Part shown: piece after piece, positions 55,347 through 64,000 of the stretch
Numbering within the stretch: position 1 is the first letter of the stretch
Layout of the letters: each line of letters starts with the position of its first letter
DNA from: Corynespora cassiicola
Taxonomy: Eukaryota; Ascomycota; Dothideomycetes; Pleosporales; Corynesporascaceae
Length of the DNA stretch: 64,000 nt
Direction: 5' to 3'
NCBI GenBank assembly: GCA_022059125.1
Contig: JAEUWY010000015.1
Location: 1,488,001-1,552,000, forward strand
Position numbers and translations under genes: made by a program
Notes under the pieces: generated by a model
Told to the model about the DNA's origin: nothing
Database searches by the model: none
What the model saw: only the letters and a program-made list of their open reading frames with translations

Positions 55347-58300
55347 ATGGCGAGCGACCGCCTGGCTCCTCCTCCGCTGCAGGTGAATACCGGGCTGCGG
55401 CCACCGTCCAGCAGCGACGAGAAGGATACTATCGTCTCCGCGACTTCCAACCCCTTTTTGACGCCCAGCTCCACCAGCCGTGCATCGACTGTCCTTGATG
55501 ATCCAGAGGCATCACTGCGGCCAGATCCCGGGACAGAGGCCGATTTCGAGGTCGACAACAACCCCTTCGCCTTCGCACCCGGCCATCTCAACAAGCTCCT
55601 CAACCCAAAGTCACTCGCCGCCTACCAGGCACTCGGCGGACTAGAAGGCATTGCCAAGGGTCTGCAGGCAGACATCCACGCCGGTCTAAGTGTCGACGAG
55701 ACATCAGCTCCCCGACGCGTGTCATTCCACGAGGCAGTCAGCGCTCAGCCTTCCACCGAGTCTAAGCCTTCAAATCAGCCGCCTTCCGGTCAACCTTTCC
55801 AAGACCGCATTCGCGTCTACGGACGAAACGTGCTTCCGCCCAAGAAGGCAACGCCCTTGTGGAGGCTAGTCTGGAATGCCTACAATGACAAGGTGCTAAT
55901 TCTACTCACTATCGCGGCGGTAATTTCATTGGCCCTCGGCCTCTACGAGACTTTTGGCGTCGACCATCCGCCAGGCAGCCCACAGCCCGTCGATTGGGTC
56001 GAAGGTGTTGCCATTGTTGTTGCCATTGTCATCGTCGTCGTCGTCGGTTCCCTCAATGATTGGCAAAAGGAAAAGGCCTTCGTTCGGTTGAACGCAAAGA
56101 AGGAAGAACGCGAGGTCAAAGTCACGCGGTCTGGCAAGGTTGTTATGATTAGCATCTATGATGTCCTTGCTGGAGATGTCTTGCACCTTGAACCTGGCGA
56201 TGTCATCCCCGTCGATGGTATCTTTATTGAAGGTCACAACGTCAAGTGCGACGAATCCTCGGCTACCGGAGAATCCGATGCTCTCAAGAAGACTCCTGGT
56301 GTGCTCACCATGAAGGCCTTGGAGAACGGCCAGTCAACCAAGGGGCTTGATCCATTCATCATCTCCGGTGCAAAGGTTCTCGAAGGTAATTACTAGACCT
56401 CTGTCAATATGATTCACACTAACGTGTCTAGGTGTTGGTACTTTCATGGCCACCTCCGTGGGTGTTCACAGCAGCTACGGCAAAATCATGATGTCTGTTC
56501 GAACCGATACCGAGTCTACTCCTCTCCAAGTCAAGCTTGAAGGTCTCGCCATGGCAATCGCCAAACTTGGAAGCAGTGCTGCCGGCCTGCTCTTCTTCGT
56601 ACTGCTCTTCCGCTTCCTGGCTAGCTTGTCAGGAGATGGCCGTACTTCAACAGAGAGAGGTTCTGCCTTTATGGATATCCTGATTGTTGCAGTCACCATC
56701 ATCGTTGTATCAGTGCCTGAGGGTCTCCCTCTGGCCGTGACCTTGGCTCTCGCCTTTGCTACATCGAAGATGTTGAAAGAAAACAATCTTGTGAGAATTT
56801 TGCGCGCCTGTGAAACCATGGGCAACGCCACTGCAATCTGCTCCGACAAGACCGGAACTCTGGTAAGTCGGGTCCCTTGGAATCTACCATTTAAATTAAG
56901 TCGAATACTGACGCATCTTAAAGACAACCAACAAGATGACGGTCGTAGCTGGTACTTTTGGCTCAACCAGCTTCACACACTCCGAGAACGAAGATGCATC
57001 AGGCAAATCGATCACCTCCTGGGCATCCGAAGTCAGTCCCGCCGCACAGGATCTCCTCACTCAGTCAATTGCCATCAACTCTACAGCATTTGAGGGAGTT
57101 GAAGAAGGAAGGCCCGTCTTTGTCGGCTCAAAAACCGAAACCGCCCTGCTTCAACTTGCCAAAGATCGTCTCGGTCTGCAATCCCTCGCAGAGACTCGCG
57201 CAAATGAGAATGTTGTCCAAATGTTTCCATTCGATTCTGGGGCGAAGTGCATGGGTGCAGTCATCAAGCTCAAATCGGGTGGCTACCGCCTCGTCGTCAA
57301 GGGTGCTTCCGAAATTCTGCTGGGTTACTGTGTCAGCCAAGCCAACTTCAGCACTTTGGAAGTTGAGCCCCTCACCGAATCTCAGCGCCAGTCTTTGTTG
57401 AATGTCATCCAACAGTACGCCCAAAAGTCTCTGCGCACCATCGGACTCGTCTTCAAGGACTTCGAGCAATGGCCACCGGCTGGCGTCGAGGCCGACGTAG
57501 CGGGCAGTGTCGAGTTTCCCTCGTTGCTGCGCCACCTTGTCTTCTTTGGAGTCGTCGGCATTCAGGATCCCGTTCGCCCTGGAGTGCCTGAGGCTGTCCG
57601 CAAGGCTCAGGGTGCTGGTGTCACTGTTCGCATGGTCACCGGCGACAATTCTGAAACCGCACGGGCCATCGCCGCCGAATGCAACATCTACACGGATGGT
57701 GTTGTCATGGAGGGTCCAGAGTTCCGGAAACTTAGTGAACCAGAAATGGACGCGATTCTGCCTAGGCTTCAAGTGTTGGCTCGTTCTTCCCCTGAAGACA
57801 AGAGGATTCTTGTAATGCGACTGAAGGCCTTGGGCGAGATCGTAGCTGTTACTGGCGATGGCACAAACGATGCTCCAGCTCTCAAGGCTGCTAACATTGG
57901 GTTCTCTATGGGCATTTCTGGTACTGAGGTTGCCAAGGAGGCTTCTTCTATCATTCTCATGGATGACAACTTCACTTCAATCATCACTGCCCTCAAATGG
58001 GGAAGAGCTGTAAATGATGCTGTTCAGAAGTTCTTGCAGGTAAGGTTTTGATGCACACCATTCTACCAAGTTTATGCTGACTGATTCAGTTTCAAATCAC
58101 CGTCAATATCACTGCTGTTCTTTTGGCTTTTATCACCGCCGTCTACAGTGACGAAATGGAGCCCGTCCTTAAGGCAGTGCAGTTGCTCTGGGTTAACCTG
58201 ATCATGGACACCTTCGCTGCTCTCGCTCTTGCTACCGATCCTCCAACTGACAAGATCTTGGATCGCCCACCCCAAGGAAAGAATGTGCCACTCATCACCG

Positions 58301-58956
58301 TGAACGTAAGTCAAAATACAACATCTCCGCTTGAACGTATCCTGACAGTGTCACAGATGTGGAAGATGATTGTCGGCCAAACCATCTTCAAGTCAGTCGT
58401 CAGCTTTGTGTTCTACTTTGCTGGTGGCCAGATCCTCAACTACGATCTTTCGGACCCCGACAAGCAGCTCGAACTCGACACCATCATCTTCAACATCTTC
58501 GTGTGGATGCAGGTTTTCAACATGTTCAATAACCGCCGTCTCGACAACAAGATGAATATCTTCGAAGGAGTTCACCGCAACTGGTACTTCATCGGCATCA
58601 TCTTGATCATGGTTGGATTGCAAATTGCCATTATCTTCATCGGATCGCGGGCCTTTGCGATCAAGTCCGGCGGTATCGACGGAACTCAATGGGCCATTTC
58701 CATCGTTGTCTCATTTTTCTGCATTCCATGGGGTTGTCTCATTCGTCTTTTCCCAGACCCATGGTTTCTCGCCATTTGCATTGTCGTTGGTAAGCCTTTT
58801 GTCATTATTTACAAGTTCTTGGTTGTTTGGTGGGTCAAGTTCAAGGGTCTATTCAAGAGGAAGAAGGCCGAGGACCCAGAGGCTGAAGTGGGTGATGGCC
58901 CCGTTGTTGTCGTCTCTGGCGATGCCACCCCCGAAGTTTCGGAGAAGAAGGAATGA
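55347..58956 (+). CDS. pmc1: P-type Ca2+-transporting ATPase, PMC1 type
   Basis: Pumps Ca2+ from cytosol into the vacuole (PMC1/PMCA branch, type IIB). Exons 55347-56385, 56432-56862, 56924-58039, 58090-58305, 58357-58956 total 3402 bases, 1133 residues. Seen: disordered N-terminus, GRNVLPPKKATPLWRL, actuator CDESSATGESDAL (TGES), helix-4 motif VPEGLPLAVTLALAF, phosphorylation DKTGTLTTNKMT with Asp near 486, KGASEILLGYC nucleotide-binding loop, MVTGDNSETA, TGDGTNDAPAL near 800, and WVNLIMDTFAALALATDPP in helix 6. The GTLTTNK motif is restored only by splicing. The last intron is 51 bases, in frame and stop-free. The short tail lacks an obvious calmodulin site. Confidence 0.95.
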
Positions 58957-59385
58957 TTTTTTACGAAAGCATGTACATATATAATCTGGAAGGATGAGGG
59001 GTATCATGGCGTTTGGTGTACATACCATACCACACTACGTACAGTAGATTCTACACTTCCATCATACGTTAACGATTCTCTTTTACCAAAACAAGCTTCT
59101 CTACATCTTCGTGCCCATTACATCATAGTATGTGAGCCCCTCAGCTGATCTATTCCGCCCCATTCAGCCCCAGCTGAACAGTGACCCCTGTCTTGTAAAG
59201 TCTCCCGATGACGTGGGTGGAGTGACGGTCCAAGATCTTGCTCAGCTGCCAGCTTGCGCCACATGTGTGGCTGATGTGTGGCTGTGCTATCGTCCCTTGG
59301 TCTTCTGCCGAAAGGATCACCCCTCTCACCCGCCACGTATTCATCCTCCCCGTCCAAGCATCGCATCATCACCAACATTCCAGTC
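58957..59385. other. Intergenic, PMC1 3' end and kinase promoter
   Basis: 429 bases between two plus-strand genes. AT-rich right after the PMC1 stop (acatatataatctgg near 58974), consistent with 3' processing. No gene seen. Confidence 0.5.
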
Positions 59386-60801
59386 ATGACTTCGCCTCCG
59401 GTGACACCGTCCGCGGAGTTGTTTCCAGCACCTGAGGACTGGCGATTCATAGACACGGAAGCTCCGTGCGAGTGGGGAGAAGACTATCGGCCCGGAGGCC
59501 TCCATCCGGTCGAATTAGGAGACACGTTTGTCGACGGCAAGTATAGAGTGATTCGCAAGCTGGGAGACGGCTCGTATTCTACAGTGTGGCTGGTTGTCAA
59601 TTCAGGGTATGTGTGATTCAACTTGCCACTCTTTTTTCTTCGTCCTGGCTCGCCATGATTTGGAACGCGCAAAACCTGACACGGGAGACGGCCATAGCTC
59701 GCCCAAATATGTCGCCCTGAAGATTATATCTGCCAAGGCCTCGACCACGGGCACAGAGCTCGGCATTCTCCACCACCTCTCGAAAATGGCGCAGGATGAT
59801 CCCAATGCCCGGCACTTGGTCTCGTTTTTGCACAACTTCCAGTGTGAGGGTCCCAACGGCAAGCATCAATGCCTGGTGTTTGAGCCAATGGGCGTAAGCG
59901 CTGCATCCCTTATGGAAGAACTTCCAGGGAGCAGATCAAAGAAGCTAGATAAACCGCAGAGATATCCCATGTGGATGGCCAAGAGAATATTGCTCCACGG
60001 GCTGCGAGGCCTAGACTTTCTCCACAAGAATGGCGTAGTGCACGGCGATTTTCAGCCTGGCAATTTACTGTTTTCACTCAGGAGTTTGGAGTCTGCGAGC
60101 GAAAAGGAGATGAGGCAGGTCAACGATGGCATGTCAGTTCCGTTGCATCGAATCGACGGGAAAAAAGATCTCTGGGCGCCAAACAAGCTCTACATGAAAC
60201 AAACACTAAAGGATCACGTCATATTAGACGCAGAGCTTTGCGTGAAGCTGTCGGATCTGGGTGCAGGTGAGCTTCCGATGGTATATGCACTACCATTGCT
60301 GATGTTTTACCCACAGCCTTTTGGCAAATAGATCCTCCGCATAGGACTGTTGGCACGTTTGGTCTCCGTGCACCGGAAGTCATCCTGAATCAGGGAACTT
60401 TTGGGCCCGCCATTGACATTTGGAGTTTTGGCTGTCTGATATACGAGTTTTTGACGGGCAAGCCCTTGTTTGCTGACAAGGATAGTGAAGATGAAGAAGA
60501 GGCCGATGATGAGCTTCTCATGCAGCTCAACGACATCATTGGGCCTCTTCCTGATGATCTCATGGCTGCATGGCCTCGCGCTGGGAAGTGGTACACTCCA
60601 GATAGCAGGCGCATATTGCCACGAGGAAAGGATTCTATACATGATTATCTCGAGTTACTGTTTGAGAAGAACAAGCCGTCCAGTATTGATGAGGAGGAAT
60701 CCAAGGTCATATGCGAATTGATTAGACAAATTATGGATTATGATCCTGAAAAAAGACCTTCAGCAGAGGATCTCCTTACCCACCCGTGGATTTTAAGCTG
60801 A
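59386..60801 (+). CDS. SRPK-type serine/threonine protein kinase
   Basis: Protein kinase of the SRPK family, whose classical members phosphorylate SR splicing factors. Exons 59386-59606, 59698-60266 and 60317-60801 total 1275 bases, 424 residues. Seen: KYRVIRKLGDGSYSTVW Gly-loop near residue 53-69, VALKII with the ATP-binding Lys near 81, catalytic loop VHGDFQPGNLLF near 187 (SRPK-like HxDxQPxN; note HGDFQ), DLGAG replacing DFG near 260, GLRAPEVIL, DIWSFGCLIYEFLTGKPLF and EKRPSAEDLLTHPWI. The spacer between lobes is short, as in small fungal SRPK paralogues. The stop is 13 bases from the start of an SDR relic, so the 3' side is rearranged but the kinase looks intact. Confidence 0.9.
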
Positions 60802-60814
60802 GAAGTAACTTTAA

Positions 60815-61440
60815 GGCAGGCTTGGCGGAGCAACAGCGCTGCCATTAGCCCAATACGATCCCGCTCTTCTCATCTTGGCCTCTAGTACCCAATCCAAGCT
60901 TAATAAAGTCACTACAGACATCTAAGCTATCAAGCCTTACATAAACGTAATTCCGTCTTTATAGACTTTATTTCTAAGGCCTCCGTCTGCGAAGCCGCAA
61001 AAGTTATCACAGCCTACACTCTAACAATTAGCAATATAACTAACAACGCCGGGCTCACAGTATATAAACACTAGCTTTTTTTAAAAGGCACCGAGTCCCA
61101 GCTTACAGAAAACCACATTAGCCAATTTCTACTCACCAATCTGCTCGCAGACCAGCTCCGCGTGGCTGCCAAAGAGGCCACCGCGGGAGCCACGCATGTG
61201 GTCAACATTAGCAGCCTCGGGCACAGCCTCTCCCCCTTCCGGTTCCACGACTACAAAATGGAGATGAAGCGCATACTCAAGGATGAGGAGGAGCCAAAGG
61301 TTGGCGACTAGTGGCCAGATATTCTCGCCACGCCGGTTGATGGGTACAGTGGCACGGTGGCGTTGAATCGGTGGTAGAACAAGCATGGCATAGTGCTGTA
61401 TGCGCTCCATCATGGAGGTAGGCTGCTCTGGTTCCGGCGC
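60815..61440 (+). pseudogene. Short-chain dehydrogenase/reductase (SDR) relic
   Basis: N-terminally truncated NAD(P)-binding oxidoreductase. Reading begins in the Rossmann motif (RLGGATALPLAQYDPALL, then ILASSTQSKLNKVTTDI) and hits TAA at 60923-60925; the same frame continues IKPYINVIPSL, then a +/-1 shift near 60955-60965 leads to DFISKASVCEAAKVI and NITNNAGL (the SDR NNAG motif). TAG at 61072 follows, then TESQLTENHISQFLLTNLLA, THVVNISSLGHSLSPFRFHD (the catalytic Ser region), TAG at 61309 and TAG at 61375, then HGIVLYALHHGG. I do not see a YxxxK active site. The Rossmann N-terminal strand is missing; the remainder starts 13 bases after the kinase stop. Confidence 0.75.
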
Positions 61441-63494
61441 AGCACTGCTATTGATGTTCACCATAGCGATCGGTGCCGAGCTTACCCGGGACGCAGACCC
61501 CGCCATGGATACCGCTGTAGGAGAAAGTCATAGAAAACATGGAGACGAAGCCCAGCGTCGAAGAGAGGTCATCTACTACCACTTTCGCTTCCTTGTATTC
61601 AGAATTAAACAGCATGCCGTCATAGTAGGTTTGGAAAAAGAATTATTGCTAATATAGTCGCAGAACTCAAAAGAATATTTTTGTATGACTGTTAAGTGTC
61701 AGAACCGGCACTGTTTGCGAGCAGTGTTGAGAATGCTAGGAGGATTTAGCAGCTAAGCGAAGAGCTTGTGAAGCAAAGCTTTTGAGAGCTTAGATTGTAA
61801 TCTTGACGCTTTCATTACTTATCATAAATAATATTGGGCTCTTTGTAAGTAAAGGATTCGTGCAATGTTGTTATAGTACTTCTTACTTTATCCTATCTTT
61901 CTTTTGAAAGTTCGAAGGATGCTGGCATTGTTAAGACTTGCCTGAAATAAGATATTAACGTATGTATGACACGCAGCCACTCCGATCGTAATACTAGCAT
62001 GGCTGAATCGCATCTGGCGGCCACCGCATTTTTTCTGATTATCTCACTTGATATGTTCGATTCAGCCATATCTTGAGACGAGATTTTCTAAAATATAGCT
62101 GCGGGGAAGAAGAATAAGTACTGTATTGATCTTAATAAGTGTATCTAACTAGATAGATATAGCTCTGGATGTGATGTTCGTGATGGTGTTTTTTTTTTTT
62201 ATGCTGAGCGACAGAACCGTGGTTTCGAACCTCAACCTCAACGAAATGGAGGATGACTGAGACTACCGTGGTTAGCTGTGATAAATCTAAGAAAAACCCT
62301 AAAATGACTTTAGATATACTGAGTAGAGTGGATATTTGTCACGCTTGTTAAAGCAGCAGCAGATGGCGACGTATTTAGGACGCAGCATCACATTAGAAGC
62401 CAACAAATACCAATGATCGGACATCCAAGAACATGAGTTGATAAGAAAATCGCGTAAAACTCTTTGAAATCAACATCCTAAAAAGCTGTCACGAGGTCGG
62501 AGATAGCCTTGTTTTGTCTACTACCTGGGCTTACGAGCAAGGAGTAGGGGGAACGCTGTGGGACAGGAGAAGAGGAAAATGCTGAGTTAGAGCGAGATTG
62601 AAACAGAAGGTGGGGATTTGCTTCTAGCTTTTCGGCTTTCGCACCAGTTGATCGCCGATACGCCTAATATTAATAATAGCTTAGGGGGGCGCTTGGTAAT
62701 ACTAGGTTTAGTTTCTGCGTGTCTGTGCACGCTTCCAAGGGTTTGGCAGATCGTTTCCACACACTTTGATTAGACTAAATATGCATACTTGGCGATGAAT
62801 CTGCATGCAGAAACAGAGGGTGTGAGGAGTGGAGCGCTAGCGTGAAAGTGACTGCCTTGTCAGGAATACCAGAGTGAAGCTCTCTATTAAGCTATGAACC
62901 CAACACATTGGCGCAGATGTCCTTAAGTCAATTAGTTAACGTGGTCGGCAAATGGTTCAGCCAGCTCTCGCGCTCCCTCCAGTTGTGTTGCTTACACTGT
63001 AGAAAGCCTAATTAGTTTACAGTAAAGTGTTGGCGGTGTAAACTATACAGATAATACTAGATCAGCTTTGAAGTGCGCTCACAGTTGCTGAATATTCTAA
63101 TTGGGCGTATTCCATAACTAGCCGTAGCGGGTCAACTCTAGAAGATCCGCTGTTCTTCCATCTACACTGATTCACTATGACTAAGTGACCATGGTGATTG
63201 CCTGTGATTAACTCCGAAGAACCCGAAAGCCAGGGCATGTAATTACATCCGGCTTTTCCCATCCGGAATGTACTGAGCCGACAGAGTTTTCACTATCCCT
63301 TGTCAAGGATACACGGAAGGAAAGAAAAAAGTAAAGCTTACATATCTGATCGCTATAAATTAAGTTCTCACATCAACACTTCCGGATCCCACCCAAATTG
63401 TCTTTTGCTATAACCGAACTACATCTTTTCTTATACTTTTTTTTCCCTGGTAAACTAAAAGAAACCAGAACTTACTAGTTTCAGCATATCAACC
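61441..63494. other. AT-rich, gene-poor stretch
   Basis: 2.05 kb without a supportable gene. It is AT- and TA-rich, with a T-run at 62191-62200 and no long ORF. It ends in the promoter and leader of the amidohydrolase. I see no terminal inverted repeats or transposase motif, though a heavily mutated element could not be recognised by eye. Confidence 0.5.
63354..63360 (+). promoter_or_regulatory. Candidate TATA box of the amidohydrolase gene
   Basis: TATAAAT followed about 20-30 bases later by a CATCAACAC-type start-like sequence and a T/C-rich leader, 135 bases before the ATG at 63495. Position and form are plausible, not proven. Confidence 0.4.
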
Positions 63495-64000
63495 ATGCGC
63501 TTCAAACTCCTGAGCCACCTGCTATGCACCGGGATATTCGCCACTCCCTTTGCTTCCGCCACGGCTTCTCATCACAGCACCAACCAATCGTCTATTATCC
63601 TTCATGGAGGCACAATCATAACCTACAACACTACTACCTCCTCCGTCTCTGTTCTCCGAAACTCTTCCGTGTTTATTAAAGACTCGCTTATTGTTTCAGT
63701 GGGCGAGATACCGTCTCCCAGCGACATTGCCACTGCAGAAGTCATCGATGTATCTGGCAAAATCATTAGTCCAGGTTTCTCGGACACCCACCACCATCTG
63801 TGGCAGAGTGCCTATAAGACAACAATTTCGAATACATCATTGGGTGAGTATCTTGTGCGGAACGGCGAATTTTCATCTGCACGTCAACATTTCAAACCCG
63901 AAGATATCTATCTTGGCACTCTTGTCGGTGTTTACGAAGCTCTAAATGCGGGCGTAACCTCCATATTGGACCATGCTCATCATACTTGGTCAAAGGAGCA
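63495..64000 (+). CDS. Secreted amidohydrolase-family protein, 3' part off the right edge
   Basis: First 168 codons of a metal-dependent hydrolase of the amidohydrolase superfamily (cyclic amidase/deaminase type); reaction unknown. The ATG at 63495 opens a signal peptide (FKLLSHLLCTGIFATPFASA) followed by N-glycosylation-type NQS/NTT sites. Seen: LHGGTIITYN and VSGKIISPGFSDTHHHLWQS near residues 83-102, where the two His of the H-x-H metal site are embedded in THHH, then NAGVTSILDHAHHTWS near 152-167, a usual strand 2 after the metal site. No stop or intron signal occurs before the edge. The catalytic Asp and other His ligands lie beyond the window. Confidence 0.85.
   Translation, partial: MRFKLLSHLLCTGIFATPFASATASHHSTNQSSIILHGGTIITYNTTTSSVSVLRNSSVFIKDSLIVSVGEIPSPSDIATAEVIDVSGKIISPGFSDTHHHLWQSAYKTTISNTSLGEYLVRNGEFSSARQHFKPEDIYLGTLVGVYEALNAGVTSILDHAHHTWSKE

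Noticed and set aside
61129..61506. 125-codon minus-strand ORF
   Set aside because: Antisense of the SDR relic; the plus strand carries the recognisable family sequence.
61441..63494. Search for a transposable element in the AT-rich gap
   Set aside because: No terminal repeats, target-site duplication or transposase/reverse transcriptase motif could be seen by eye.

Overview
The window is nuclear DNA of a filamentous ascomycete (Pezizomycotina; Dothideomycetes is my best guess, not demonstrated). The evidence is short introns of about 50 bases with GTATGT/GTAAGT-type donors and CTAAC/CTGAC branch sites, genes on both strands without operons, and families such as PTH11-type rhodopsin-like membrane proteins and DUF6594. 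In every spliced model below the exon lengths sum to a multiple of three and the reading phase is kept across each junction.

Core region 1 (1-28.7 kb) is dense housekeeping: APC1/bimE (3' end cut by the left edge), a Nup37-like WD protein, SMC6, an F-box protein, APC2, a PLP-dependent group II decarboxylase, the Pumilio-repeat ribosome biogenesis protein NOP9 and a RINT1/Tip20-type tethering protein. Two anaphase-promoting complex subunits lie within about 12 kb of each other. A 2.4 kb stretch without a supportable gene follows.

Accessory island (31-43.5 kb) is AT-richer and full of damaged genes: a protein with two retropepsin-like active-site motifs behind an in-frame TGA, a J-domain-like ORF without HPD, a DUF6594 gene broken by three nonsense codons, a small broken two-intron gene, an intact P450, a P450 relic, and two intact rhodopsin-like membrane proteins. 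Most stops are explainable by single C-to-T changes, as expected from RIP-type mutation.

Core region 2 (44.4-60.8 kb) holds GPI1 (first step of GPI-anchor synthesis) with a conserved-looking 92-residue two-TM ORF only 21 bases upstream, the CCCH/FG nucleoporin NUP42, a sugar-porter transporter, a PMC1-type Ca2+-ATPase and an SRPK-type kinase. The right end (60.8-64 kb) has a short-chain dehydrogenase relic starting 13 bases after the kinase stop, an AT-rich gene-poor stretch, and the 5' part of a secreted amidohydrolase.
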